A DNA stretch of 64,000 nt from M3007 sp965249785. GTDB taxonomy: Bacteria; Bacteroidota; Bacteroidia; Chitinophagales; Saprospiraceae. Each line of letters starts with the position of its first letter. Position 1 is the stretch's first letter. Position numbers and translations under genes: made by a program. Shown in pieces: positions 33,292 to 41,841 of the stretch. The stretch lies in assembly GCA_965249785.1 (NCBI GenBank), contig CBDFMU010000023.1:105523-169522 (forward strand), read 5' to 3'. Below the pieces are notes generated by a model, which saw only the letters and a program-made list of their open reading frames with translations, ran no database searches and was not told where the DNA came from.

Positions 33292-34326
33292 TCATTTTAA
33301 TTTTTTAAGGGACTCTTCCAAGTCATCATCTGCCGGTGGCAATGGCTTTGGTTCTTTCAGGGTTTTGTCAAAATCGCTTTCGTAGAGGGCATCTTGTTGG
33401 GTGCGAAATTTCTCATATTCTGTTTCCGCTAGTTGCAGAGCGATCTCATGGCTTATTTTTCCGGCATCCTGCAGCACTTTGTATTCGTTAAACTGCAAAA
33501 ATGCATTGAGTTTTTGCGCCCAGTCGTGCATACTCATGGGTATCTGACGTTCGGCCTGGTTTTCGGCGTAGTCTAGGTACATACTCACGATACGATTCAG
33601 TGCTGTGATCTCTTTCTGTTGCAGGTAGTTTTTGGCTACGCCCACATCGGATTTGAGAATTTTACCCTTCGGTGCATTTTTCCAGGTCGTTAGTCCCATG
33701 TTGGGCTGGGCAGCACTGGCGCGTTGGGCAATGATTTCAGCGGCGGTATGACCGGTAATGGCCCAGTGCAGTTTGTTTTGCACGGTTTTGTAAAAGGTTT
33801 GGGTAATGTCGGCCTTTGGGTCGTAATCAATGCTGCATTGGGCATATATGTCGGTTATTTTCTGATAAAAACGGCGTTCGCTGGCCCGTATCTCCCGGAT
33901 GCGCTCCAGAAGTTCGTTGAAATAATCCTTGCCGAAGGCTTTTCCTTGTTTCAGCCGGGTGTCGTCCAGTACAAAACCTTTTATAATAAATTCTTTAAGG
34001 GTTTGGGTGGCCCAAATCCGAAATTGCGTCGCTTGGTAGGAGTTGACGCGGTAGCCTACAGCGATGATGGCATCAAGGTTGTAAAATTGAGTATTATAGT
34101 TTTTGCCATCGTTGGCAGTTATCCGGAAAATCCGGATAACTGAATCTTTGTCCAGTTCGCCTGAAGTGAAGGTATTCTGCAAATGTTCGTTGATGGTACG
34201 GACATCAACTCCAAAGAGTTCTGCCATTTTTCGCTGTGAAAGCCAAAAGGTTTCGTCTTCGAAAAAGACTTCAATTTGGGTGCTTCCCTGCGGTGTGCTG
34301 TAAAACAGGATTTGTAATGATTTCAT
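33292..34326 (-). CDS. rhuM: RhuM-family protein in the RM operon
   Basis: 344 aa. The RhuM signature includes FWLSQRKMAELFGVDVRTIN (a helix-turn-helix-like start), a short run with TINEHLQNTF, SVIRIFRITANDGKNY, FYNLDAIIAVGYRVNS and FRIWATQTLKEFIIKGFVLD. Known from Salmonella pathogenicity island 3 and from many type I RM loci and mobile elements; function unresolved, probably DNA binding. It is 3 bp from the end of hsdM, so firmly in the operon. Confidence 0.92.
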   Translation of the reverse strand: MKSLQILFYSTPQGSTQIEVFFEDETFWLSQRKMAELFGVDVRTINEHLQNTFTSGELDKDSVIRIFRITANDGKNYNTQFYNLDAIIAVGYRVNSYQATQFRIWATQTLKEFIIKGFVLDDTRLKQGKAFGKDYFNELLERIREIRASERRFYQKITDIYAQCSIDYDPKADITQTFYKTVQNKLHWAITGHTAAEIIAQRASAAQPNMGLTTWKNAPKGKILKSDVGVAKNYLQQKEITALNRIVSMYLDYAENQAERQIPMSMHDWAQKLNAFLQFNEYKVLQDAGKISHEIALQLAETEYEKFRTQQDALYESDFDKTLKEPKPLPPADDDLEESLKKLK

Positions 34327-34329
34327 AGT

Positions 34330-35892
34330 TCAGGCCTTTAGAAGTTCGTCCAAATATTTCCCCAGTTCCGCCTGCACCGTTTTCAGTTCGCCTTCCAGTT
34401 TTTCTATTTCCTGTTGCACTTTGGCAATATCCACCTCGGCCTCTTCTTCAAAAGTATCTACGTAGCGGGGAATATTGAGGTTGAAATCGTTTTCCCGGAT
34501 TTCCTCGAACGTGGCCACATAGGCAAATTTGTCTTCCACGACTCCTGATTCCAACTGGCCAGCATGGAATTTCCGATAGGTGTGGACTATTTTATCCACG
34601 TCAGTATCTCGCAGCACGTTCTGGTTTTTGCCCTGTTCAAATTGACGGCTGGCATCTACGAATAACACATTATGGTTGTCCCCTTTCCCTTTATTGAAAA
34701 TCAGAATAGCGGCGGGAATCCCGGTACCAAAAAAGAGATTGGCGGGTAGTCCGACCACCGCTTCCAAAATGTTTTCTTCGATGGTTTTTTGCCGGATTTT
34801 CCCTTCCGAACTGCCCCGGAACAGTACCCCGTTGGGCACGACCACGCCTACCTTGCCTTTGCCTTCGTAGGCCGTCTCGATCATGTGGCTAATGAAGGCC
34901 CAGTCTCCCTTGCTTTTGGAGGGTACGCCCCGCCAAAAACGGTTGTAAGTATCCGATTCGGGATCAAAACCACTGCCTTTTGCGCCCTCGTCGTCTTCCA
35001 CCTTGCCCCATTTGTCCAAACTGAAGGGCGGATTGGCCACTACGGTATCAAATTTCATCAGGGCATCGCCTTCTCTGAGTTTTGGATTACGGATGGTATC
35101 GCCCCAGCGAATCGTGGCATTGTCCATGCCATGCAGGAACATATTCATCACCGCCAGTGCCCAGGTGCTGCCATTTACCTCCTGACCATACAAGGAAAAG
35201 TTATCCGAGCCGACTTCCTTCCCGGCTTTGATCAGTAAGGAACCGGAACCGCAAGTGGGATCACAAATCCGCGCACCCGGTGACGATTTGGTGAGTTTGG
35301 CGATCAGGGTAGAGACCTGTCCCGGTGTAAAAAATTCTCCCGCCTTTTTGCCCGCATCGGAAGCAAAATTGGCGATCAGAAACTCATAAGCATCACCGAT
35401 TACGTCATGCCCTTGCAACATAGAAGGGCGCAGGTCCAGTTTCTTATCGCTGAAATCAATCAGCAGGTTTTTCAGGCGAGTGTTCTTGTCTTTGGCATCA
35501 CCGAGATTGCTTGAATTGAAATCAATGTTCCGAAAAACCCCGGATCCATCTTCTCCGGAAAGTTTGCCGGGATTGGCTTCTTCCAATGCTTCCAATCCTT
35601 GATTGATCAACTCTCCGATGTTCACTTCGCCCCGGTTTTGATATAGATAATCAAAGCGGGAATGCGGAGGCACTACAAATCGTTCCTTTTGCATGGCCCA
35701 CTCGGCCCGCTCTTTATCCCTATATTTTTCGAGATATTGCTCCATCTTGTCTTTCCAGACATCACTCACGTACTTGATAAAGAGCATAGTGAGCACGTAA
35801 TCCTTATATTGCGATGGATCAATCACCCCTCGGAAGGTGTCGCAGGCACGCCACACCACCTTGAAAACGTCCTCTTTTGTGGTCTTACTCAT
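34330..35892 (-). CDS. hsdM: Type I restriction-modification system, M subunit
   Basis: 520 aa from the ATG at 35892 (MSKTTKEDVFKVVWRAC). It methylates adenine in the recognition sequence and forms the core of the RM complex with HsdS. Order: N-terminal helical HsdM_N domain, SAM-binding motif I DPTCGSGSLLIKAG (about 215-228), catalytic motif IV NPPF in VANPPFSLDKWG, and a C-terminal coiled coil (VDIAKVQQEIEKLEGELKTV) that contacts HsdS. The stop of the upstream half-size S gene and this start overlap or nearly touch (TGAAATGAG), implying translational coupling. Confidence 0.97.
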   Translation of the reverse strand: MSKTTKEDVFKVVWRACDTFRGVIDPSQYKDYVLTMLFIKYVSDVWKDKMEQYLEKYRDKERAEWAMQKERFVVPPHSRFDYLYQNRGEVNIGELINQGLEALEEANPGKLSGEDGSGVFRNIDFNSSNLGDAKDKNTRLKNLLIDFSDKKLDLRPSMLQGHDVIGDAYEFLIANFASDAGKKAGEFFTPGQVSTLIAKLTKSSPGARICDPTCGSGSLLIKAGKEVGSDNFSLYGQEVNGSTWALAVMNMFLHGMDNATIRWGDTIRNPKLREGDALMKFDTVVANPPFSLDKWGKVEDDEGAKGSGFDPESDTYNRFWRGVPSKSKGDWAFISHMIETAYEGKGKVGVVVPNGVLFRGSSEGKIRQKTIEENILEAVVGLPANLFFGTGIPAAILIFNKGKGDNHNVLFVDASRQFEQGKNQNVLRDTDVDKIVHTYRKFHAGQLESGVVEDKFAYVATFEEIRENDFNLNIPRYVDTFEEEAEVDIAKVQQEIEKLEGELKTVQAELGKYLDELLKA

Positions 35893-35893
35893 T

Positions 35894-36466
35894 TCACGCA
35901 TCCTGTTTAATCTGGTTAAGTAATAATTTTTGGTACCAGGCATCTTTGAGATTCATCAGATCCGCCATCAATAATTTTTCTTTATTCCAAAGGCGTTGAA
36001 TGGCCAATGTTTCCTTTTGAGTTTTTAGGGACGGGACAGGAATTTCTATCTCCGCTAATGCTTTTTTAGAAAGGGAAGAGATTTGAGTACCTTTCGACAG
36101 CCCTGAGAGTACGCCCTGTATATAATAAGTGTTGAAGTACCATTGTAAAAACGCAGGCAGCACGGTACTCTCGGTCAAACGGATGACAAAGAAAGTGGAA
36201 GAAGCAACTGCCGGGCCAATACTACTTTGGTAAATGCAGGCTCGGTTGTTTTCTCCTTTTGCAACCAGCAAAATATCGCCGTCCATCAGCAAATGCTTCT
36301 CAAGCCGCTCATTTGCCTGCAATTCAGGATTGATTACCAAATCTTCCCGAAACTTGCCAAATTCGTCAAAATGCTTCCCCTGGAGATAAAGAGTATCTGC
36401 GGTAGGGTCCACCTTTGCGTAAACTCCGGTCGTGATAGATGCTATATCTTCGATTGTTTTTAGCAT
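35894..36466 (-). CDS. Half-size specificity (HsdS-like) protein, single target-recognition domain
   Basis: 190 aa. One target-recognition domain (KTIEDIASITTGVYAKVDPT, GDILLVAKGENNRACIY, AFLQWYFNTYYIQ, GTQISSLSKKALAEIEIPVP) and one conserved helix (LKTQKETLAIQRLWNKEKLL) are seen, that is, half of a normal HsdS. Both ends look natural, so it is not obviously a truncation. Half-size S proteins can dimerise to recognise a symmetric site (known for engineered and some natural type I enzymes). It is the first gene of the RM operon, behind a good promoter and a palindrome. Confidence 0.85.
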   Translation of the reverse strand: MLKTIEDIASITTGVYAKVDPTADTLYLQGKHFDEFGKFREDLVINPELQANERLEKHLLMDGDILLVAKGENNRACIYQSSIGPAVASSTFFVIRLTESTVLPAFLQWYFNTYYIQGVLSGLSKGTQISSLSKKALAEIEIPVPSLKTQKETLAIQRLWNKEKLLMADLMNLKDAWYQKLLLNQIKQDA

Positions 36467-36477
36467 TTGTAATTGAC

Positions 36478-36518
36478 CTACACTTTAATTTCAATCCTTT
36501 TTTAGGATTTTTGTGTAG
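36478..36518. promoter_or_regulatory. Palindrome in the leader of the RM operon
   Basis: CTACAC ... ATCCT-TTTTTT-AGGAT ... GTGTAG, with an A/T spacer in each arm. It lies between the predicted transcription start and the half-size S gene, where it could be an operator or an mRNA hairpin controlling translation. Its protein partner is unknown. Confidence 0.5.
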
Positions 36519-36529
36519 TAATTGAGGTA

Positions 36530-36560
36530 CAAAACTAAGATAACTTATGGTAAGTTCCAA
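36530..36560 (-). promoter_or_regulatory. Promoter of the RM operon
   Basis: Read on the minus strand: TTG (36560-36558), a 20-bp spacer, TAGTTTTG (36537-36530), an exact match to TTG-N19/20-TAnnTTTG. Expected start of transcription is about 36523, giving a leader of about 57 nt before the ATG at 36466. Confidence 0.6.
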
Positions 36561-36666
36561 CTTTTACGAAACTTTTTTTTCGGTAATCGTTGTACAAAAG
36601 TGCATTAAATTTTGTAAAGGCAAGTAATCAAGCTTTTGGAAAATAATCTTCGGACCAAATAAGGCC

Positions 36667-36705
36667 AAAAAAAAGCGAGTCATGCACAGCTGCATAACTC
36701 GCTTT
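36667..36705 (-). terminator. Terminator after tRNA-Pro
   Basis: On the minus strand the stem GCGAGT-TATGC/GCATG-ACTCGC with AAA/TTT extension is followed by an eight-T run. It lies 10 bp past the tRNA 3' end and isolates the tRNA operon from the RM locus. Confidence 0.85.
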
Positions 36706-36714
36706 AAATTGTTG

Positions 36715-36788
36715 TCGGGACGACAGGATTTGAACCTGCGACCACATGCCCCCCAGGCATGTATTCTACCGGGCTGAACTACGTCCCG
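36715..36788 (-). tRNA. tRNA-Pro (anticodon GGG)
   Basis: 74 nt. Acceptor stem CGGGACG/CGTCCCG with discriminator A, D arm TTCAGCCCGGTAGAA, anticodon loop CTGGGGG in a CATGC/GCATG stem, and T loop GGTTCAAATC. CCA is not encoded. Confidence 0.95.
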
Positions 36789-36794
36789 TAGTAC

Positions 36795-36821
36795 AAAAAA
36801 GAAGGGTTGATTGCTCAACCC
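36795..36821 (-). terminator. Hairpin between tRNA-Val and tRNA-Pro
   Basis: GGGTTGA-GCAA-TCAACCC, then TTCTTTTTT on the minus strand, 7 bp past the tRNA-Val 3' end. It would partly separate the two tRNAs or act as a processing signal. Confidence 0.6.
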
Positions 36822-36827
36822 CCGGCG

Positions 36828-36902
36828 TCGGAACAGTAGGATTCGAACCTACGACCTCACGCGTGTGAAGCGTGCGCTCTAAACCAACTGAGCTATGCTC
36901 CG
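36828..36902 (-). tRNA. tRNA-Val (anticodon CAC)
   Basis: 75 nt. Acceptor stem CGGAGCA/TGTTCCG (one G-T pair), discriminator A, D arm TAGCTCAGTTGGTTTAGAGC, anticodon loop TTCACAC in a CACGC/GCGTG stem, and T arm with GGTTCGAATC. The body resembles the neighbouring tRNA-Val(GAC). Confidence 0.93.
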
Positions 36903-36960
36903 AAAAATTACATTCTATTTCTCACTTCTCTCGCCTTCTCACTTCTCTCACATTTTCTAG

Positions 36961-37034
<74 letters not shown>

Positions 37035-37209
37035 TTTTGGCCTACTCGTTCGTAAGCGGGTGCAAATGTATGACGACCCGCATTAAAAAACCAAGCCCGG
37101 CGGAAAATTATACGGTACATTTTATCTTCCAGAAAATATCTACCCGAATCCTACCTAACATACTCCTGGCTGCTACCTTTGGCGAACAACCAAACTTTCG
37201 GCAAACGCC

Positions 37210-38541
37210 ATGCGCAATAAACTTCTTTTCTGGTCGCTCACCGTCGCCCTCGGCGGCTTTTTATTTGGTCTCGATACAGCCGTCATCTCCGGTGCCGAGC
37301 AGGACATCCAGCGGCTCTGGCATCTCGACGATTTCACGCACGGGCTGGCGGTAGCGATGGCCCTTTACGGCACAGTCATCGGCGCGATGTTCGGCGGCAT
37401 TCCGGCCGATCGGCTGGGTCGTAAGCGCACTTTATTCTGGATCGGGGTGCTGTATTTGATCTCCGCACTCGGTTCAGCTTTGGCCCCGGAAGTCGGATTA
37501 TTTATGGTGTTTCGCTTCATCGGCGGATTGAGTATTGGCGCGTCTTCGGTGGCCGCGCCGCTGTATATTTCCGAAATTGCGCCAGCGCGTTCTCGCGGGC
37601 GATTGGTGGCCTTGTTTCAGTTCAATATTGTGCTGGGCATTCTGATTGCTTACGTTTCCAACTATCTGCTCGATGGCATCGGCGAACATGATTGGCGGCT
37701 GATGCTCGGTGTGGTGGCGGTGCCGTCGCTGCTATTTACTATTATGGTGTTGACAATTCCGGAAAGTCCACGTTGGTTATTGTTGAAAAAAGGCCGCGTG
37801 GAGGATGCCCGCGCTATTCTCCGCATTACCGACCCGGAAAATGTGGATGCGTCTATTCTGGCGATGCAGGAATCCGCTTTGGCGGAGCAAAATCAGGTGC
37901 GCGAACCACTTTTTAGCAAGAAATATAGTCGACCAATTATGTTGGCTTTCCTGTTTGCGCTGTTTAACCAATGGTCGGGCATCAACGCGATCATCTACTA
38001 CGCGCCGCGCATTTTTGAAGAAGCGGGTTTGGGTAAAAGTGGCGCGCTGTTGTCCAGTGCCGGGATTGGGCTGGTTAATTTAATATTTACCATGCTGGGC
38101 ATTGCGCTGATTGACCGCGTGGGTCGCCGAACGCTAATGTTTGTTGGTTCTTTTGGACTGATTATTACTTTAGGTTTGGTGTCACAGGCGTTCAATGGTA
38201 ATGCCGGCAATGCCGCCTATGTACCGATCATGCTCTTTGGCTTTATTGCCTTTTTTGCGCTGTCGCAAGGAGCCGTGATTTGGGTGTTTATTTCTGAAAT
38301 ATTCCCCAATGCGGTACGCGCCGCTGGACAAGCCCTGGGCAGTTCTACGCACTGGGTTTTTGCCGCACTGATCGCCAATATTTTTCCGGTTTTAGCGAAT
38401 AATCCACACATCGGCACGTCGCGTATCTTCCTGTTTTTCAGCATCATGATGGTGCTGCAATTGCTTTTTGTCTGGCGTTTAATGCCGGAAACGAAGGGCG
38501 TTTCGTTGGAAGATTTAGGGGAACGGATGACGGGTCATTAA
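37210..38541 (+). CDS. Sugar porter (MFS) transporter
   Basis: 443 aa with twelve predicted membrane helices. Sugar-porter signatures: GGFLFGLDTAVISGA in helix 1, DRLGRKRTLFW in loop 2-3, RFIGGLSIGASS, PESPRWLLLKKGR after helix 6, FNQWSGINAIIYYAPRIFEE in helix 7, DRVGRRTLM in loop 8-9, and PETKGVSLEDL at the C-terminus. It imports a hexose or related sugar by proton symport across the inner membrane. A GH32 fructosidase gene starts 198 bp downstream, so fructose or sucrose is a likely substrate. A -7-like TACCTTTG lies at 37174-37181. Confidence 0.95.
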   Translation: MRNKLLFWSLTVALGGFLFGLDTAVISGAEQDIQRLWHLDDFTHGLAVAMALYGTVIGAMFGGIPADRLGRKRTLFWIGVLYLISALGSALAPEVGLFMVFRFIGGLSIGASSVAAPLYISEIAPARSRGRLVALFQFNIVLGILIAYVSNYLLDGIGEHDWRLMLGVVAVPSLLFTIMVLTIPESPRWLLLKKGRVEDARAILRITDPENVDASILAMQESALAEQNQVREPLFSKKYSRPIMLAFLFALFNQWSGINAIIYYAPRIFEEAGLGKSGALLSSAGIGLVNLIFTMLGIALIDRVGRRTLMFVGSFGLIITLGLVSQAFNGNAGNAAYVPIMLFGFIAFFALSQGAVIWVFISEIFPNAVRAAGQALGSSTHWVFAALIANIFPVLANNPHIGTSRIFLFFSIMMVLQLLFVWRLMPETKGVSLEDLGERMTGH

Positions 38542-38588
38542 AGCGGGAGAACAAGAAAAAATTGAGTTCAATACTTCCTTAACCATGC

Positions 38589-38681
38589 TGTCATCCTGAA
38601 CGTAGTGAAGGAACTGGCTACGAAGAGAGTGAGCATTTCGCTTCGCTCCCGGGCAGATTCTTCACTGCGTTCAGAATGACA
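38589..38681. repeat. Inverted repeat TGTCATCCTGAAC...GTTCAGAATGACA (family A), copy 3
   Basis: Complementary ends with GTAGTGAAG/CTTCACTGC arms; the inner part contains a second hairpin (GAGTGAGCATTTCGCTTC). It precedes the GH32 gene. The same family lies just after that gene at 40286-40387. Confidence 0.85.
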
Positions 38682-38739
38682 AGACTCGGGGGTAAGAAAG
38701 ATTGATAACTAGCATTTAGGCAATTACCTATTATTTTTT

Positions 38740-40269
38740 ATGAAATACGCTTCCTTCTTACTGTTCCTTTTCAGCATTGTTGCCTGTAAAACCACCACAC
38801 CGCCGAGCAGCGCAATGCAGCATTATTACACCGAACCGCACCGTCCGCAGTTCCATTTTTCGCCGGAAAAGCATTGGATGAACGACCCGAACGGGCTGGT
38901 ATTTTATGATAAAGAATACCATTTATTTTATCAATATTTTCCCGGCGGCGACAAGTGGGGGCCGATGCACTGGGGACATGCGGTAACCAAAGATTTAGTG
39001 CATTGGCAGCATTTGCCGATTGCGTTGTACCCCGATTCGCTGGGCTATATTTTCTCCGGCAGTGCCGTGGTGGATGCAAAAAATACGGCTGGATTTAAGA
39101 CGGGAAAAGAAGACCCGATGGTGGCTATTTTCACTTATCACTTGATGGCTGGCGAAAAGGCTGGACGTCAAGACTATCAGTATCAAGGCATTGCGTATTC
39201 CAATGATAAGGGCCGGACGTGGACGAAATATGCGGGCAATCCAGTGATTGCCAGCCCCGGAACTAAAGATTTTCGTGATCCAAAGGTATTTTGGTATGCT
39301 CCCGCCCGGCATTGGGTGCTGATTCTGGCACAAGGCGATCATGTGGTGATGTATAATTCGCCCGACTTGAAAAACTGGACAAAAACCAGCGATTTTGGGC
39401 TTGACTACGGCAGTCCCGGTCGCCCGTGGGAATGTCCGGATTTATTTGAATTGCCCGTGGAAAATACCGGCGAAAAACGTTGGGTGATGTTGGTTAGTCT
39501 CGGCACTGGCGCACCCAATGGCGGCTCTGGTACTCAGTATTTTATCGGAAATTTTGATGGCAAAACCTTCACCCCTAATGCACCGAGCACGACTACTTCC
39601 TGGCTTGATTACGGAAGAGATAATTACGCCGGAGTAACCTGGAACAATGGCCCTGATAATCGCCGCCTGTTCATCGGTTGGATGAGCAATTGGCAGTATG
39701 CGCAGGAGGTGCCGACTACGCCGTGGCGCAGCGCGATGACGGTGCCGCGTACGTTGCATTTGGAAAAAACGCCGTTGGGCATTCGGCTTTTTCAACAGCC
39801 AGTGCGAGAGTTGGAGACACTGCGAGGAGCCGCCATGGAATTAGCCGTAGGGAATAAATACGTGCTGCCCACCGATGGTTATGAGCTGGATTTGACCTTC
39901 CAATTGCCTGAAAATAAACGCGATACGCTATGCGGCCTTACATTGACCAATAGCAAAGGGGAACGCCTGACGGTAGGCTATAATGCAGCAACGCAGCAGA
40001 TTTTTGTGGATCGGTCTGCGGCGGGCAAAGCGGATTTTTCTACCAAATTTGCTGGCAAAGCCGTGGCACCTTACTCGCCCACGAGCAAGACGTTACAAAT
40101 GCACCTGTTTTTTGATAAAGCGTCGGTAGAACTATTTGTGGATGGCGGCGCGGTGACGATGACCGAGAATTTTTTCCCGACGGAGGATTTTACGACGTTA
40201 CAATTGGCGGGCGAATCGGCTGGTTTGCAAAAAGGGAAAATGTATCCACTAAAATCCATTTGGCGATAA
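38740..40269 (+). CDS. GH32 beta-fructosidase (levanase/inulinase-like) lipoprotein
   Basis: 509 aa. A lipobox at Cys16 (FLFSIVAC) anchors it to the envelope. The five-bladed propeller domain carries the three catalytic motifs: WMNDPNGLVF with nucleophile D49, FRDPKVFW with D180 stabilising the transition state, and WECPD with general acid E231. The C-terminal beta-sandwich (about 365-509) is complete. It releases fructose from sucrose, inulin or levan. With the sugar porter just upstream it forms a small fructan-use locus. Family A repeats stand on both sides. Confidence 0.95.
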   Translation: MKYASFLLFLFSIVACKTTTPPSSAMQHYYTEPHRPQFHFSPEKHWMNDPNGLVFYDKEYHLFYQYFPGGDKWGPMHWGHAVTKDLVHWQHLPIALYPDSLGYIFSGSAVVDAKNTAGFKTGKEDPMVAIFTYHLMAGEKAGRQDYQYQGIAYSNDKGRTWTKYAGNPVIASPGTKDFRDPKVFWYAPARHWVLILAQGDHVVMYNSPDLKNWTKTSDFGLDYGSPGRPWECPDLFELPVENTGEKRWVMLVSLGTGAPNGGSGTQYFIGNFDGKTFTPNAPSTTTSWLDYGRDNYAGVTWNNGPDNRRLFIGWMSNWQYAQEVPTTPWRSAMTVPRTLHLEKTPLGIRLFQQPVRELETLRGAAMELAVGNKYVLPTDGYELDLTFQLPENKRDTLCGLTLTNSKGERLTVGYNAATQQIFVDRSAAGKADFSTKFAGKAVAPYSPTSKTLQMHLFFDKASVELFVDGGAVTMTENFFPTEDFTTLQLAGESAGLQKGKMYPLKSIWR

Positions 40270-40285
40270 TTAACAGTAGTGTGCC

Positions 40286-40387
40286 TGTCATTCAGAGCCG
40301 AAGGCGTGGAATCCGAGGCCAAAGGCTGATCATAAAAGCGTTGTTTCGGGCTGCGCCCTCAGATTCTTCACTACGTTCTGAATGACA
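40286..40387. repeat. Inverted repeat TGTCATTCAGAGC...GTTCTGAATGACA (family A), copy 4
   Basis: The ends are complementary and the inner GATTCTTCACTACGTTC arm matches the 38660-38675 copy. It fills the space between GH32 and the FAD oxidase gene, which converge here. Confidence 0.85.
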
Positions 40388-40409
40388 CGTGATTGTATAT
40401 ATTAAAACC

Positions 40410-41825
40410 TTAGATCACTTTCCCCGGATTCAATATCCCATGCGGATCAAACACCGCTTTAATCTGCTGCCGCAATCGCAATTCCACCGGTGAAAAAACA
40501 ATATCCAGATAAGGTTTTTGTACCAAACCAATCCCGTGTTCGCCGGAAATGGTGCCGCCGAGACTTTTGACCAGCGTAAATATTTCCCGAATGCCCTGCG
40601 TGACGTCCACCTGCCAAACGTAGTCAGAGAGATCGCCGCGCAGAATATTGACGTGCAAATTCCCGTCGCCCGCGTGGCCGTAACAGACTGATTCAAAGCC
40701 GTATTTCTTGCCAACATCCTTCACATGACGCAGCAAAACTGGCAATTCCGCGCGAGGCACCACGGTATCTTCTTCTTTATAAATGGAGGTGCTTTTCACC
40801 GCATGGGCCACGTTGCGGCGCAGTTTCCAGAGATTAGTTTTGGTAGTTTCATCATCAGCAAAAAGGATTTCACCGCAGTCATATTTTTCCAAAACCTGCG
40901 TAATAGTCTCACAATCAGCATATAAAGATTCCAAATGCTGGCCATCCACTTCGATGAGCAGATGCGCCTGCACGTCCTCGCCCATCGGCACCTGCACATC
41001 GCCCACGTAGCGAATCGCCCAGTCAATGGCGTTGCGTTCCATGAATTCCAGCGCAGAGGGTGTCACGCCCGCCTGAAAAATAGCTGCCACCGCTGCGCAG
41101 GCACTTTCCGCCGAGCGAAACGGAGCCAGCATCAGTAGATTTTGCGTGGGATAAGGTTGGAGTTTCAATACAATTTTGGTGACTACCCCCAGCGTGCCTT
41201 CGCTCCCCACCAGCAATTGCGTGAGGTTATAGCCCGTCGAATTTTTCAGCGTGTTGGCTCCCGTCCAGATGATTTCGCCAGTCGGCAATACTACTTCTAA
41301 GTTGAGTACGTGGTCTTTTACTACGCCATATTTCACGGCTTTTGGGCCGCCTGCATTGGTGCTGACATTGCCGCCAATAAAACTCCAACCACGGCTCGAA
41401 GGATCGGGTGGATAGAATAAACCCATGTCTTTCAACGTATTCTGCAAAGTTTCAGTAACTACGCCCGGCTCTACGGTCACTTGAAAATTGCGTTCGTCGA
41501 TGTGCAGAATCTGGTCAAAACGCCGCATGGAAATCACCAGGCCGCCGTGAATGGGCAGCGCACCGCCCGCCAATCCGGAACCGCCGCCGCGTATGGTGAC
41601 TGGGATGCGTTCTGTATGACAAATCTGCAACAGCGCGCTGATTTCGGCGGTGTTGGCGGGTTCGGCTACGGCTTCGGGGGGGTAGTTGAGGTCCTCCGTT
41701 TCGTCGTGTCCGTTTGCCCGGCGGGTCGTTTCGTCCGTGTGGAAGTAGCCTTCACTCAATAGGTCGCGCATTTTGGCGAGGGTGGCGGCGGAGATGGGCT
41801 GGAAGGCGTTACTTTTGCTGCTCAT
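40410..41825 (-). CDS. FAD-linked oxidase, GlcD/D-lactate dehydrogenase type
   Basis: 471 aa. The FAD-binding (PCMH/VAO-type) domain has IPVTIRGGGSGLAGGALPI (about 75-93), DPSSRGWSFIGGNVSTNAGG and GSEGTLGVVTKI. The C-terminal substrate domain has CYGHAGDGNLHVNI and GTISGEHGIGLVQK. It oxidises an alpha-hydroxy acid such as glycolate or D-lactate, passing electrons to quinone at the membrane or to another acceptor. No GlcE/GlcF partner is nearby, so a single-subunit D-lactate dehydrogenase-like role is more likely. Confidence 0.93.
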   Translation of the reverse strand: MSSKSNAFQPISAATLAKMRDLLSEGYFHTDETTRRANGHDETEDLNYPPEAVAEPANTAEISALLQICHTERIPVTIRGGGSGLAGGALPIHGGLVISMRRFDQILHIDERNFQVTVEPGVVTETLQNTLKDMGLFYPPDPSSRGWSFIGGNVSTNAGGPKAVKYGVVKDHVLNLEVVLPTGEIIWTGANTLKNSTGYNLTQLLVGSEGTLGVVTKIVLKLQPYPTQNLLMLAPFRSAESACAAVAAIFQAGVTPSALEFMERNAIDWAIRYVGDVQVPMGEDVQAHLLIEVDGQHLESLYADCETITQVLEKYDCGEILFADDETTKTNLWKLRRNVAHAVKSTSIYKEEDTVVPRAELPVLLRHVKDVGKKYGFESVCYGHAGDGNLHVNILRGDLSDYVWQVDVTQGIREIFTLVKSLGGTISGEHGIGLVQKPYLDIVFSPVELRLRQQIKAVFDPHGILNPGKVI

Positions 41826-41841
41826 TTTTTATTCTGGCAAT

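Noticed and set aside
24265..36466. Prophage or integrative element carrying the RM locus
   Set aside because: DinD and RhuM occur in phages, but no integrase, structural or replication genes are present, and no second copy of a tRNA 3' end was seen to mark an attachment site.
36828..36902. Reading tRNA-Val(CAC) as a pseudo-tRNA
   Set aside because: All stems pair (one G-T) and the D and T loops are standard, so it is a functional-looking tRNA.
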